Part shown: positions 8,757 to 18,904 of the stretch, piece after piece | Numbering within the stretch: the stretch's first letter is position 1 | How the letters are laid out: each line of letters opens with the position of its first letter | Source of the DNA: Halobacteriales archaeon QH_7_66_36 | Lineage (GTDB): Archaea > Halobacteriota > Halobacteria > Halobacteriales > Haloarculaceae | Reading direction: 5' to 3' | Assembly (NCBI GenBank): GCA_003021175.1 | Contig: PXQV01000003.1 | Location: 89,816 to 153,815, forward strand | DNA: 64,000 nucleotides | Notes under the pieces: generated by a model | Database searches by the model: none | What the model was told of the DNA's origin: nothing | The model's input: only the letters and a program-made list of their open reading frames with translations | Program-made: the position numbers and the translations under genes

Positions 8757-9229
8757 CTGGACCCCTCCGTGGTCTCCTCGGCCGGGTGTCGGTCGTTCTC
8801 GGCGTCCCGAAACAGCCGGTAGGTCGCGCCGCCGGTGGCGACCACCTTCGGCTCGCCGTCGTGGACGGTTGTCGCCTCACACTCGGTGACGCCCATCGTC
8901 GTTCCGGCGCGGACGACCTCTGCCTCGACCCGCACGTCGCCCGTCGCGGGCCGGACGAACCGCGTGTTGAGGTCCGTCGTCGTCAACGTCGCCTCCGTCG
9001 GCGAGTCGAACGTGGTTCGGAGCGCGAATCCGGCCGCCGTGTCGATGATCGTGGCGGTGATCCCGCCGTGAACCGTGCCGGACGCGATGTTGGCGAACTT
9101 CTCGTCGAACGGTAGTTCGAGGACGACGCGGCCCTGCTCCATCTCGACGGCAGACACGTCGAGCCACGAGAGCAGGTCGTGTCGCTCCAGTTCCGCCGCC
9201 AGTCGCTCGCGATGGGCGTCCGCGCTCAT
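8753..9229 (-). CDS. PaaI-type hot-dog thioesterase
   Basis: The conserved protein begins at MSADAHRERLAAELERHD (ATG 9229), giving 158 residues; the longer track ORF upstream is another-frame sequence of the dehydrogenase gene. The PaaI signature is clear: FANIASGTVHGGITATIIDTAAG, with the active-site Asp in ATIIDTAAG. The start overlaps the upstream gene's stop (ATGA). Members hydrolyse acyl- or aryl-CoA thioesters, and the context suggests fatty or aromatic acid degradation. Confidence 0.88.
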   Translation of the reverse strand: MSADAHRERLAAELERHDLLSWLDVSAVEMEQGRVVLELPFDEKFANIASGTVHGGITATIIDTAAGFALRTTFDSPTEATLTTTDLNTRFVRPATGDVRVEAEVVRAGTTMGVTECEATTVHDGEPKVVATGGATYRLFRDAENDRHPAEETTEGSR

Positions 9230-11090
9230 CGCCCCTCGAACTCGGGCTCGCGGTCCTCCATGAACGCCGCGGCGCCCTCCTCCATGTCCTCGGTGCCAAG
9301 TAGATGCCCGAACGCCTGCGCCTCCATTTCGAGACCGGCGTCCAGATCCTGATCGCGTCCGCGGTTCATCACGCGCTTGGCCTTCCGGAGCGCGACCGGC
9401 GGCCCACTGATGAGGTCGTCGAGGAACGCCTCGACCGTCGCCTCGAACTCTGCTTCGGGGACGGCGCGGTTGATCAGCCCCCACGACTCGGCGCGCTCGG
9501 CGTCGATCCGGTTGCCGCGGAAGACGAGTTCCTTCGCCCGGGCCTCCGACAGCATCCGGATCGCGCGCTGCGTGCCGCCGCCACCCGGCAACAGTCCCAG
9601 ATCGATCTCCGGGAAACCGAACTCGGAACTCTCCGTCGCGATGCGGAGGTCACAGGCGAGCGCGAGTTCGTGCCCGCCGCCGAGACAGAAGCCGTCGATC
9701 TTCGCCAGCGTCGGTCGCGGGTACTCGTCGACGGCCCTGAAGAACTCCGTCGGCTCGTTCTCGTGGGGTTCGATGCCGGAGAATCCGGTAATGTCAGCCC
9801 CTGCGGAGAAGGCGCGGTCGCCTGCTCCCTCGAAGGTGACTGCGCGCACCTCGTCGGTGTCGACCGCGTCGAGCAGGTGGACGACCTCGTCCATGAGGTC
9901 CTCGTTCAGCGCGTTCAGCCGCTCCGGGCGGTCGAGCGTGACCGCGAGCAGGCCGTCCTCGGACAGGTCGTACTCGATGGCCGAGTAGTGGCGCTCGCCG
10001 TCGCTCCCGTAGTCGTAGAAGCCCTGTCCGGCGTCCTCGCCGGTGTGGCCTGCCGCCACCAGTTCACGGAGGTGCTCGGACGGTTCGTACCGCTCGTGGT
10101 CGTACTCCTCGTACAGCGTTTCGAGTTTTTCTAAGATCGTGTCGAGACCGGTCTTGTCGGCACGGCGGCACGGTCCCTCGGGAAAGCCCGCGCCGAGCTT
10201 CATGCCCGTGTCGATGGCGTCAGCGGTCGCAACCTCGTCGCCGATGAGCTTCGCCGCCTCGTTGACGATGCGCGACTCGATGCGGAGGGTGTCGACGCCC
10301 TCGCCCTGTCCCGCCTCGTAGGTGGTGCCCTCCCCGTCCTCGTACTCGTAGTAGCCCTTCCCGGTCTTCCGACCCAACTCCTCGGCTTCGACCTGCGCCT
10401 CGACGACCGGCGGCACGTCCTTGCCGGCCTCCTTGCGCACGTGGTAGCCGATGTCGATGCCGGTGAGATCCCCGAGTTCGAAGGGGCCCATCGGGTAGCC
10501 GCGCCGGTGGACCATCGCGGCGTCGACCGCCTCGATGGTGGCGGCGTCCTCCGACACCATCCAGCCCGCCTCGTCGCCGAACGGGCCGAGCACGCTGTTG
10601 ACGACGAAGCCGTTCACGTCCTTTCGGACGTAGATGGGCGTCTTGTCGATGGCCTCGACGAACTCGTAGGCGGCCGTCGCCGTCTCGTCGCTCGTCTCGT
10701 CGCCGTAGATGACCTCGACGAGGTCCATCTTCACCGGGGGATTGAAGAAGTGCATCCCGACGACCTGATCCGGGCGGTCGGTCACGGCCGCGATGTCGGT
10801 GATCGACAGCGAGGAGGTGTTCGACGCGAGAATCGCCTCGTCCGGCGTGTAGGCGTCGAGGTCGGTGAAGATGTCCTTCTTGATCTCCATCTTCTCCGGG
10901 GCGGCCTCAATGACGAGGTCGGTGTCCGCGACGGCGGCTTCGAGGTCGACCTCGGTGTCGATGCGGTCGAGTATCGCCTCGGGCGACTCGTCGAGTCGGT
11001 TCTTCTCCGCGAGCTTCTCGACGGACCACTCGATGGACCCATGTTCCCCGCGCCGAGCACCGCGATCCGAGAGATATCATCGACGTTCAT
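9226..11090 (-). pseudogene. 3-hydroxyacyl-CoA dehydrogenase / enoyl-CoA hydratase fusion with frameshifting deletion
   Basis: From ATG 10890 the frame encodes the rest of a 3-hydroxyacyl-CoA dehydrogenase (SNTSSLSITDIA, VGMHFFNPPVKMDLVEVI) fused to a crotonase domain with oxyanion-hole motifs (AGDRAFSAGADITGF and CLGGGHELALACDL). The true N-terminus, MNVDDISRIAVLGAGNMG, is in another frame (11090 downward) and joins directly to IEWSVEKLAEKNRLDE. About 30 residues completing the GxGxxG Rossmann fold, as found in relatives, are missing, and the join is out of frame. Either the gene is disabled or the assembly lost about 90 bases here. The crotonase half could still be made from an internal start. 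Confidence 0.8.
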
Positions 11091-11285
11091 ACGGGCGCAC
11101 TTGACGCTCCCCGCGTCTTAATTCCACTGCCCTCCGTTTAGCGATGTTAGTTTTCGGACCGAATTCACCTATCGGCGTAAACGCGTCGCCGCGTTCGTCC
11201 GGTGGTTGTATCTCTCGTCGATGTCGCCGGTTCGCGGTGCGCTCCCGTTCGTAAGCTACTTGCGCGCCCCTCACCGTGTCAGAAT

Positions 11286-11570
11286 ATGGACTTACGCGTC
11301 ATCACGAACGAGCGAACGGAACTCGAAATCGAGATCGCCGGCGAGGATCACACGTTCATGAACGTACTCAAGAGCGCGCTGCTGGAGACGGACGGCGTCG
11401 TCGCCGCGACGTACGACATGAACCCCGAGCAGTCCGGCGGCCAGACGGAGCCGATCCTCTCCATCAAGACGGAGGAGGGAACCGCCCCGCTCGACGCGCT
11501 CGAAGTCGCCGCCGACGAGGTTCAGGAGCAGTCCGACGCCTTCCACAGCGCGTTCGAAGCGGCCGCCTGA
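11286..11570 (+). CDS. rpoL: DNA-directed RNA polymerase subunit L (Rpo11)
   Basis: A 94-residue protein starting [23 protein letters not shown]; the track ORF is over-extended by 28 codons. The hallmark of Rpo11 is [30 protein letters not shown], the region that pairs with Rpo3 (RpoD) to form the alpha-like assembly platform of archaeal RNA polymerase. Length and sequence are canonical. It is transcribed alone, divergently from the hydroxyacyl-CoA dehydrogenase gene. Confidence 0.95.
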   Translation: MDLRVITNERTELEIEIAGEDHTFMNVLKSALLETDGVVAATYDMNPEQSGGQTEPILSIKTEEGTAPLDALEVAADEVQEQSDAFHSAFEAAA

Positions 11571-12252
11571 CCGACGACGCTCTCTTTCTCCCTGTTCTCG
11601 CGTCACGCAGTTGTCAACGTCGAAGTCGCAACTGGACAGAGCGACGCGGCGACAGTCGAAACCGCATCGGGCCGGTCACCGGCGCGGGGCGGACGCAGTC
11701 GGATCCCGGGCGTGCTCGGGTTCCAGCCGTGACCGCCTCTCGTGGTCGGTCGAGACGGCCATCGCGGCGTAGACGCCCTGCCAGCCGGCACTCGGGGCGT
11801 CGTCAGCCACGGCGACACCTCCCGAAGTCAGTCACCGTCGGTGACGCCGGGGCGATATGAGGGATGCGAGTAACGCGGAACTCACACCGCGAGTCGTGTG
11901 GGAGAGCGGGTCGTTTCATAGGTGCTCTCGTCACGCGCCGTGTGGCGCTGTGAACATCCACAGTAGATGGCTCGCTAACAAAAAGGCGAGCCGAGTCCGG
12001 AGTGAAAGTGAAACTAACGGCAGACGAATCGGTCCGATACTGCTGTGCTCGGCAGCGAAAACCCAGCCTCGTTCAGTTTCACCCGAGCGTGGTGAACGTG
12101 GTTTACAGCCGCACGGGGACGCCGCGCTCGTCCAAGTACCGCTGCACCTTTTTCCGGTTCGGGGTCGCTGCGCGACCCGCTCCCCGCAAAAATCTGCAAC
12201 AAAAACGGCCGGCCGCTCGCTTCACTCGCGCCCGGAACTGCCTGCGCTTCAG
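11571..12252. other. Long intergenic region with a partial hisF duplication
   Basis: These 682 bases contain no convincing gene; the 183-residue track ORF is antisense to the hisF end and compositionally poor. Seen here: a 7-bp hairpin GGCTCGC...GCGAGCC near 11970-11993; a near-copy (two mismatches over about 41 bases) of the hisF 3' end at about 12111-12152; and a GGGTCGC tgc GCGACCC palindrome at about 12165-12183 between the two copies. Confidence 0.5.
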
Positions 12253-12294
12253 CTACAACCGCACGGGAACGCCGCGCTCGTCCAAGTACCGCTT
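12111..12294. repeat. Direct repeat of the hisF 3' end
   Basis: The last codons of hisF (encoding [13 protein letters not shown] and stop on the minus strand) are repeated about 140 bases downstream as [13 protein letters not shown] and stop. The matching core is tacaaccgcacgggaacgcc and its continuation, with two substitutions. The roughly 100 bases between the copies are unrelated to hisF. Confidence 0.75.
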
Positions 12295-13068
12295 GGTCTC
12301 GTCAATGCCGAACTCGTCGAAGTGGAAGATAGAGGCCGCGAGGCCGGCATCGGCATCCGCCTCGGTGAACACCTCGTGCATGTCCTCGGGATCGCCACAA
12401 CCGGATGAGGCGATGACGGGCGTAGAGACGCTCTCGCAGACGGCCGACGTGAGCGGAACGTCGTAGCCGTCCTTCGTCCCGTCGGCGTCGATGCTGTTGA
12501 CGAACAGTTCGCCCGCGCCGCGCTCCTCTGCCTCGCGTGCCCACTCGACCACGTCCAGATCGGTGCCCTCGCGACCACCCTTAATCGTGCACTCGAACCA
12601 GCAGGACTCGCCGTCCACCTCCGCGTAGTGTTCGCCCTGTTCGTCGTAGCGGCGTCGGGCGTCGACCGAGATGACGATACACTGCGAGCCGAACGCTCGC
12701 GCGCCCTCGTTCACCAGCTCCGGGTTCGCGATGGCCCCGGAGTTGATCGACACCTTGTCCGCGCCGGCTCGGAGCGTCTCTTTGATGTCGTCGCGAGTGC
12801 GGATGCCGCCGCCGACGGTCAGCGGGATGAACACCTCGTCCGCGACGGAGCGCACGGTGTCGAGCATCGTTTCGCGGCCCTCGGCCGAGGCGGTGATGTC
12901 GAGAAAGACGAACTCGTCGGCCCCCGCCTCGTTGTACTTGCGCGCCATCTCCACCGGGTCGCCGGTGTACTCCAGATCCTCGAAGTTAACCCCGGTGAAG
13001 ACGGCCGCGTCCCCGTCCTCGTCGATGTCCACGTCGATACAGGGGATGATCCGCTTCGTTAACGGCAT
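12253..13068 (-). CDS. hisF: Imidazole glycerol phosphate synthase subunit HisF
   Basis: A 271-residue beta/alpha barrel, the cyclase that uses ammonia from HisH to convert PRFAR into imidazole glycerol phosphate and AICAR in histidine biosynthesis. The catalytic Asp of CIDVD (about residue 12) and the second Asp in VISVDARRR are present, with phosphate-binding glycines in [11 protein letters not shown] and [12 protein letters not shown]. There are a few acidic haloadaptive insertions (about 15 residues longer than typical). HisH is not adjacent. Confidence 0.95.
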   Translation of the reverse strand: MPLTKRIIPCIDVDIDEDGDAAVFTGVNFEDLEYTGDPVEMARKYNEAGADEFVFLDITASAEGRETMLDTVRSVADEVFIPLTVGGGIRTRDDIKETLRAGADKVSINSGAIANPELVNEGARAFGSQCIVISVDARRRYDEQGEHYAEVDGESCWFECTIKGGREGTDLDVVEWAREAEERGAGELFVNSIDADGTKDGYDVPLTSAVCESVSTPVIASSGCGDPEDMHEVFTEADADAGLAASIFHFDEFGIDETKRYLDERGVPVRL

Positions 13069-13125
13069 GTGATACGAGCGGGTAGCGTCCGCGTCCTCAA
13101 AAGGGGTCCGAACGCGGGAGACGCC

Positions 13126-13869
13126 TCACGCGAGCAGTCCGGGGACGACGCCCGCGAGCAGGTCGACCGCGAAAATAAGCACCAGTCCGGACGCGACCAC
13201 CTGCGCGATTGCGTGTACGCGTTCACCCTTGGCCTTCGATACTCGGAACAGTGACCCGGCTCCGCCGCCGACGACAGCCATCGTCGCGACGATGGCCGCC
13301 GTGTACGCGGCGACGATACCGACCACGAGCGGGTCGCTGCGCTCGCTCACCGTCACGGAGACGAACGCGAGCATGGACACCGGCGGCGAGAGGGTGAACA
13401 GCGCCCCGACCGTTCCGATCTTGAGATACTCGACGACGCGGTGGCCGTGTTCGTGCTCGTCGCGGTTGTGGACGCTCGACCGAATCGAGACCGGCAGGTG
13501 GACGTGGTAGTGTGCGTGCGAGCCGTCGCCGTGGTCGTGTTCGTGCTTGTGCGTCAGCTTCCGCGTGCCAGTGACACCGAGATAGAGGCTCAACAGCGAC
13601 AGGACGACGCCGGCGAACAGCACGCCGAACTGCTCGAACGCCGGCGGAAACGAGGTCGTGCCGAGCAGGACGTACGCGAGCGCGATCCAGCACACCACGA
13701 GAATCGCGTGGCCCGCGGCGAAACAGCCGCCGACGAGCGCCGAGAGCTTCGGATCGGCGGCCTCGTGGGTGAGCGCCGCGATACCGGCCACGTGGTCCGG
13801 TTCGATCCCGTGTGTGATCCCCAGCACCCCGGCTGTGAGGAGTGCCCCGGCCCCGACGGTCAGCTCCAT
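13126..13869 (-). CDS. NicO/NixA-type nickel-cobalt transporter
   Basis: Polytopic membrane protein of 247 residues from MELTVGAGALL (a start six codons earlier, MAFRLP, is also open). TM1 carries the Ni/Co permease motif HX4DH as HGIEPDHVAGI, and a second His-containing helix has FAAGHAILVV. A central His-rich loop (HKHEHDHGDGSHAHYHVH) is the expected cytosolic metal-binding region of RcnA/NicO-type proteins. Direction of transport cannot be read from sequence. A small His-rich membrane protein gene lies divergently next to it. Confidence 0.8.
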   Translation of the reverse strand: MELTVGAGALLTAGVLGITHGIEPDHVAGIAALTHEAADPKLSALVGGCFAAGHAILVVCWIALAYVLLGTTSFPPAFEQFGVLFAGVVLSLLSLYLGVTGTRKLTHKHEHDHGDGSHAHYHVHLPVSIRSSVHNRDEHEHGHRVVEYLKIGTVGALFTLSPPVSMLAFVSVTVSERSDPLVVGIVAAYTAAIVATMAVVGGGAGSLFRVSKAKGERVHAIAQVVASGLVLIFAVDLLAGVVPGLLA

Positions 13870-13972
13870 GGGTAGTCGGAACGCCACCCGGTCTAAAGTA
13901 CTGTGTCTTCAGCGCCGCGAACCCTCCCCCGGGATCACGGTTTACAAGTAGCAGGCCACGCGAGGGCCGGGT

Positions 13973-14131
13973 ATGACCGACGACGATCACGCACACGAGG
14001 AGAGCGACCACGACATCGAGCGGACGACTGCTCCCCAAGCCCCCTACGCCGGTCGGCATGTAGCCATCGGCACGGCAGTCGCGCTCGTCGGCCTGCTCGT
14101 CGTCTTCGGCGTGCCGCTGTTGCTCGCGTAG
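13973..14131 (+). CDS. Small His-rich single-TM protein
   Basis: A 52-residue ORF below the track cutoff, beginning MTDDDHAHEESDHDIERTT and ending with one hydrophobic helix (VAIGTAVALVGLLVVFGVPLLLA). The His/Asp-rich cytosolic tail plus one helix matches small haloarchaeal membrane proteins of unknown function (DUF7550-like, from memory). Its position divergent from the Ni/Co transporter suggests, but does not show, a metal-related role. Confidence 0.65.
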   Translation: MTDDDHAHEESDHDIERTTAPQAPYAGRHVAIGTAVALVGLLVVFGVPLLLA

Positions 14132-14161
14132 ATTCAACATCTCCCGCCGCGTGGCTTCGGC

Positions 14162-15121
14162 ATGCGCGTCTGTTCAGACAGCGACGTCGCCGCCCTGCTC
14201 GAACTTGAGGAACTCCTGCCGGTCGTCGCCGACGCCTTCCGGCGACAGGGCCGCGGCGAGGTCGAACGACCGGAGCGGCCACACTTCCCCGTCGGCACCG
14301 GCTTAGACGGCGACGAGTCGCTCGGGACCGGACTCACGATGCCCGCGTATCTCCACGGCGACGAGACGTACGCGACGAAGCTCGCGAGCGTCCACCCGGA
14401 GAACCCGCCCGAGCGGCCGACAATCCACGCGCAGGTGTTGCTCACGGACGCTCAAACCGGCGAACCCGCGGCGCTCTTCGCCGGCGAGCGGATCACGAAC
14501 GCCCGCACCGGCTGTATCGGCGGGGTCGCCGTCGAGCGTCTCGCCGACGAACCGGTCACGCTTGGCGTCATCGGCGCTGGCGCACAGGCGCGCTGGCAGA
14601 CCCGCGCCATCGACGCGGCCGTCGACGTGGCGGGCGTTCGGATCTATTCCCCCAGCGACTCGCGGCGGGTCTGTGCCCGCGACTTACAGGAGCGGGGTAT
14701 CGACGCGCGGGCCGTGAACGCACCCGGCGTCGCGGTCGACGGCGCGGACGTCGTCGTCACGGCGACCACGGCGACGGCGCCGACGTTCTCGCCCGAGGCG
14801 CTCGACGACGGCACGCTCGTCGTCGCAGTCGGGGCGTACACCGCCGAGACGCAGGAACTCCACCCAACTATCGTGGAACGCGCCGACCGTCTCTACGCCG
14901 ACGTGCCGGCGGAGGCCGTCGAGACGGGTGACTTCCTCGCCGCGGACCACGACGACCCGACGCCGCTCTCGGCGGCCCTGAGCGGCGACGACCCGCGCGT
15001 TCGCCCGGACGAGGTGGTGCTGGTGAAGAGCGTCGGCACCGCCGTCCTCGACGCCGCGACCGGCCGGTATCTCCTCGACGCCGCGCGGGAGGCGGACCGG
15101 GGCGACCGCGTCACCCTGTAA
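14162..15121 (+). CDS. Ornithine cyclodeaminase / mu-crystallin family protein
   Basis: 319 residues with the family Rossmann motif LGVIGAGAQARWQTRAI (about residue 138) and the substrate loop ERITNARTGCIGGVAVERL. The family contains ornithine cyclodeaminase, alanine dehydrogenase and ketimine reductase, and sequence alone does not separate them. In archaea an Ala dehydrogenase or amino-acid dehydrogenase role is common. It is convergent with purL with no bases between the stop codons. Confidence 0.85.
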   Translation: MRVCSDSDVAALLELEELLPVVADAFRRQGRGEVERPERPHFPVGTGLDGDESLGTGLTMPAYLHGDETYATKLASVHPENPPERPTIHAQVLLTDAQTGEPAALFAGERITNARTGCIGGVAVERLADEPVTLGVIGAGAQARWQTRAIDAAVDVAGVRIYSPSDSRRVCARDLQERGIDARAVNAPGVAVDGADVVVTATTATAPTFSPEALDDGTLVVAVGAYTAETQELHPTIVERADRLYADVPAEAVETGDFLAADHDDPTPLSAALSGDDPRVRPDEVVLVKSVGTAVLDAATGRYLLDAAREADRGDRVTL

Positions 15122-17242
15122 TCAGGCCAACTCGCGTTCGATGACCGACCGGAGCGCGGCGATGTCGTCAGCGTCCCGTGTAACGGTAGTCTCGCCCGCC
15201 GTCAGCGACAGTCGTCCGCTCGCGTCCGACTCCCCGAGCACCGTCACCGGCGCGGCGTCACCGACCGCCTCGCGGGCCGCCGCGGGGTCGGTCGTCTCGA
15301 CGACGGCCCGGCCCGGCCGCTCGGAGAAGAGCAGTTCGTCAGAGCGAGCGTCGCCGTCGAGCGACACGTCTACGCCGGCGTCGCCGGTGACCATCTCAGC
15401 GAGCGCGGCCGCGAGACCGCCGTGGCTCACGTCGTGGACGGCCGTCGTCGCCTCGTGATTGGCGACGGCGGCAATCGCCTCGACGACCGCGAGCGGGTCG
15501 TCCGGGAGCGTCGGGAACGCGTCGCGCCCGCCGTGTGAGGCGAGATACTGACTCCCGCCGAGCGCGCCGGCAGACTCGCCGACGAGCAGGAGCGTCCCGT
15601 CGCCCGCAAGCGCGGTGCCGGGGGCGTCGTATCCGTCTTTCGACCCGACGACGGCGAGCGTGGGCGTCGGCGCAACCGGGCCGGTCGCGGAGTCGTTGTA
15701 CAGCGAGACGTTGCCGCCGACGACGGGCGTGTCGAGCGCGCGGCACATGTCAGCGAGGCCGTCGACCACGCCGCTGAAGCCGCCGTACACCGCTGGCTTC
15801 TCCGGGTTTCCGCCGTTGAGACAGTCGACGGCCGCGAGGGGACGCGCGCCGACGGCCGCGAGATTCGTCGCGTTCTCTAACGCGACTGCCCGAGCGCCCT
15901 CGTAGGGGGCCGCGTCGGTCCAGTTGGGGTCCGCGCCGGCGGAGAAAGCCACGCCGCGGCCGGCCTCGTGGATTGCGAGCAGTGCCGCGTCGTCACCGGG
16001 CCGCTTCGCCGTCCGGTTGCCGACCTCGTGGTCGTACTGCCGGTACACCCATCGCTTCGACGCCGTGTTCGGGTGACCGACGACCGTCTCGAAGGCGGCG
16101 TCGAGGTCTGGTTCGGGGAGGTTCCGTTCCTGTGGCGTCGGCTCGACCTGCGCGAGGTCGTTCACCGGTGCGCCGTCGGCGAGATACTCGGCCGGCGCGT
16201 CGACCACTGTCTCCCCCTCGAACGTGCAGACGTAGTTGCCCTCGGTCACCTCGCCGATGACCGAACAGCCCAGGTCGAAGCGGTCCGCTATCTCCCGAAC
16301 CGCGTCCACATCCTCGGGGCGGACCTCGTAACACATTCGCTCCTGTGACTCGGCGAGGAGGATCTCCAGCGCGTTCATCTTCGGTTCGCGCTGGTGGACG
16401 TTCGTCAACTCGATGTGTGCGCCGTAGCCGCCTTTGGCAACGAGTTCCGCCGAGGCCCCGCCGAGTCCTGCCGCGCCCAAGTCGCGGGCGGCCCGGATCA
16501 GATCCTCGTCGATTAGTCGCTCGTTCGCCTCGATGAGCAGTTTCTCGGCGTACGGGTCGCCCACCTGCACGGCGGGTCGGTCCTCCGTCTCTGCATCCTC
16601 GCCCAAGTCCTCGCTGGCGAAGGACGCGCCGCCGAGCCCGTCCCGGCCCGTCGCGTTCCCGACGAGCACGAGCTTGTTGCCGACGGACTTGGCCGCCGCG
16701 GTGACGAGTCGGTCCTCGTTCGTCACGCCGAGACACGCGACGTTGACGAGCGGATTGCCCTCGTAGCCGTCGTGGAAGGCGACGCTACCCGTCACCGTCG
16801 GGACACCGATACAGTTGCCGTAGTGGCTGATCCCCTCCACGACGCCCCCGAACAGGTATCGAGCGTGTTCGCGGTCGAAGTCACCGAAGTACAGCGAGTC
16901 GGCCAGCGCGATGGGGTAGGCACCCATCGACAGCGTGTCGCGGACGATGCCGCCGACGCCCGTCGCCGCGCCGTCGAACGGGTCGACGTAGGACGGGTGG
17001 TTGTGGCTCTCGACGCCGAGCGTCAGATACGTCTCCTCGTCGAGCGCGACGACCGCGGCGTCGTCGCCCGGTCCGACGACCACGCGCTCGCCCTCGCTCG
17101 AAAACCGCGAGAGGAGCGGCCGGGACGAGCGGTACGCACAGTGCTCGCTCCAGAGATTCTCGAAGAGATGTCTCTCCGTGTCCGTCAGCTCCCGGTCCAA
17201 CTCCGCCCGGATGCGGGACTCGTCCGCGTCGCTGAGCGCCAT
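15122..17242 (-). CDS. purL: Phosphoribosylformylglycinamidine synthase subunit PurL
   Basis: A 706-residue small-type PurL, the ATP-dependent synthetase of the PurL-PurS-PurQ complex, making FGAM from FGAR in purine synthesis. Motifs: [21 protein letters not shown] at the N-terminus, [26 protein letters not shown], and the C-terminal glycine-rich [18 protein letters not shown]. Length is normal. PurS and PurQ are not adjacent. Confidence 0.95.
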   Translation of the reverse strand: MALSDADESRIRAELDRELTDTERHLFENLWSEHCAYRSSRPLLSRFSSEGERVVVGPGDDAAVVALDEETYLTLGVESHNHPSYVDPFDGAATGVGGIVRDTLSMGAYPIALADSLYFGDFDREHARYLFGGVVEGISHYGNCIGVPTVTGSVAFHDGYEGNPLVNVACLGVTNEDRLVTAAAKSVGNKLVLVGNATGRDGLGGASFASEDLGEDAETEDRPAVQVGDPYAEKLLIEANERLIDEDLIRAARDLGAAGLGGASAELVAKGGYGAHIELTNVHQREPKMNALEILLAESQERMCYEVRPEDVDAVREIADRFDLGCSVIGEVTEGNYVCTFEGETVVDAPAEYLADGAPVNDLAQVEPTPQERNLPEPDLDAAFETVVGHPNTASKRWVYRQYDHEVGNRTAKRPGDDAALLAIHEAGRGVAFSAGADPNWTDAAPYEGARAVALENATNLAAVGARPLAAVDCLNGGNPEKPAVYGGFSGVVDGLADMCRALDTPVVGGNVSLYNDSATGPVAPTPTLAVVGSKDGYDAPGTALAGDGTLLLVGESAGALGGSQYLASHGGRDAFPTLPDDPLAVVEAIAAVANHEATTAVHDVSHGGLAAALAEMVTGDAGVDVSLDGDARSDELLFSERPGRAVVETTDPAAAREAVGDAAPVTVLGESDASGRLSLTAGETTVTRDADDIAALRSVIERELA

Positions 17243-17397
17243 TCACGTGGATGCCCACTTCCGAGCGTATTGTTCCTTTCCATGTACACGGCCGTGGTCA
17301 CGGGTCGGGGCCCGCCAGCGTGTCGGAACGTCGTTACGTGACCCTCGTCGCCCGCGCGTACCACGGCCCTTTTTTGGGCGGCACCCGACGCTCCGGT

Positions 17398-18081
17398 GTG
17401 TTACGGGCCGAGCTCCACTGTCACTCGTCGCTCTCGTACGACGGTCGTGACCCGGTGGATATGCTGCTCGGGCAGGCGGCGGCCGTGGGGTTGGACGCGC
17501 TCGCAGTCACCGACCACGACGAGATCGAGGCCAGTCTCGCCGCCGCCGAGCAGGCGGCCGACTACGACCTCGTCGGGATTCCCGGCATGGAGGTGACGAG
17601 CGAGGCCGGCCACGTGCTCGCGCTCGGGGTCGAGGAACTCGTCCCGCCGGGGCTCTCCTTCGTCGAGACGCTCGACCGCATCCACGCACAGGGTGGCATC
17701 GCGGTCGTCCCTCACCCGTTCCAGCGGTCGCGCCACGGCGTCGCTCCCCACATCTCCGAGGCGACCCTCGCCAGCGCGGACGCCATCGAGGTGTACAACT
17801 CGCGGCTGTTCACCGGTCGGTCGAACCGGACGGCCGAGCGGTTCGCCGCCGCACGCAACCTACCGATGACGGCGGGATCGGACGCCCACATCGCGGAGAT
17901 GGTCGGACAGGCAGTCACCGAAGTTGACGCCGCCGAACGAACCGTAGACGCGGTGCTCGATGCGATCCGCGACGGTCGCACCTCGGTCGTCGGCAAGCGG
18001 ACGCCGTGGCGCATCTCGCTGCGCCAGTTCGGCGGCGGCGTCCGCCGGCGCATCGCCCGCGCGCTCCGTACGCCATTCTAA
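17398..18081 (+). CDS. PHP-domain metal-dependent phosphoesterase
   Basis: GTG 17398 (VLRAELHCHSSLSYDG) is taken as start, giving 227 residues; the track ORF includes 49 upstream non-homologous codons. Metal ligands are typical of PHP: HCHSSLSYDG, TDHDEIE, GMEVTSEAGH, HPFQRSRHG and GSDAHIAE. Related proteins hydrolyse small phosphoesters or nucleotides; the specific substrate is unknown. The stop overlaps the convergent Nudix gene by 4 bases. Confidence 0.85.
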   Translation: MLRAELHCHSSLSYDGRDPVDMLLGQAAAVGLDALAVTDHDEIEASLAAAEQAADYDLVGIPGMEVTSEAGHVLALGVEELVPPGLSFVETLDRIHAQGGIAVVPHPFQRSRHGVAPHISEATLASADAIEVYNSRLFTGRSNRTAERFAAARNLPMTAGSDAHIAEMVGQAVTEVDAAERTVDAVLDAIRDGRTSVVGKRTPWRISLRQFGGGVRRRIARALRTPF

Positions 18082-18545
18082 ACTGTCTCGATGGCGTCCA
18101 AGCCCACCTCGACCACGTCGTCGGGGAGTTCCTCGGCACGCGCACGGAGGTCGGCCGCGTCGAACCACTCCCACACCGACGGGTCGGCCTCGTCGCGGCC
18201 GGCCGGCGCGACCTCTCGACTATCGACTCGACCGTAGAAGACGAAGTCGACGTGTTGGTGGCCGACCTCTCCGCCGTGGACGTTGATGTCCTCCAGCAGG
18301 AACTGCTGTGGCTGCGGGATGGAGCGGGCGGCCTCGCTCTCTACGTCACCCTCCGGCGCGACGAGTGAGGCGTCCAGACCAGTCTCCTCGTAGCACTCGC
18401 GAACCGCGGCCTCGTGGGGGAGTTCGTCGCGGTCGATGTGGCCGCCCGGCGGGAGCCACATCCCGAGGCGGTCGTGTTCGTGCAGCAGCGTCGCACCCTC
18501 GTGCACGACGTACACCGTCGCCACGAAGTGGCGGGTCGTCTCCAT
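18078..18545 (-). CDS. Nudix hydrolase
   Basis: 155 residues from METTRHFVATVYVV (ATG 18545; a start two codons earlier is possible). The Nudix box is complete: GGHIDRDELPHEAAVRECYEETGL, with the preceding WLPPGGH. Members cleave nucleoside diphosphate derivatives; the substrate is not predictable here. Confidence 0.88.
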   Translation of the reverse strand: METTRHFVATVYVVHEGATLLHEHDRLGMWLPPGGHIDRDELPHEAAVRECYEETGLDASLVAPEGDVESEAARSIPQPQQFLLEDINVHGGEVGHQHVDFVFYGRVDSREVAPAGRDEADPSVWEWFDAADLRARAEELPDDVVEVGLDAIETV

Positions 18546-18612
18546 ACACACGGCTCTCGGCCGGGCTACAAACGCTCTTCGTCACTCGGCTCGACACGAG
18601 CGCGGCGTCTGA

Positions 18613-18864
18613 TTACTGGAGGTCGGGCAACGAGACGACGCCTTCCTTCAGGGCGACGTACACCTTCTCCTCGTTGTCGAGGTCGTCCCAGTCGTCGGGC
18701 CGGTCGGCCTCCGGCACGGATTCGACCTTCTCTAAGAGGTCGGTGCGAACGTAGTGGTCGAAGCCACAGTCGTTCTCGCAGGCGCGGACGACCGACGGGA
18801 CGCGGTACTCCCGCTCGACGACGTTGCCACACTCCGGACAGACGTACTCGTAGCTCCGGGCCAC
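18613..18864 (-). CDS. Small zinc-ribbon protein
   Basis: 83 residues with CPECGN near the N-terminus and two further cysteines (VRACENDCGFDHY), forming a C4 zinc ribbon, then a helical acidic tail. It resembles conserved haloarchaeal proteins without assigned function. It sits directly downstream of tfb in the same orientation (about 40 bases), so it may be co-transcribed with it. Confidence 0.7.
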   Translation of the reverse strand: MARSYEYVCPECGNVVEREYRVPSVVRACENDCGFDHYVRTDLLEKVESVPEADRPDDWDDLDNEEKVYVALKEGVVSLPDLQ

Positions 18865-18904
18865 GGCGAGCCTACGACTCGCGAACTGAAAAGTGATAGC
18901 CGCG

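Noticed and set aside
11857-12408. 183-residue plus-strand ORF between rpoL and hisF
   Set aside because: Overlaps the antisense of hisF and its duplicated end; repeats and composition are non-coding.
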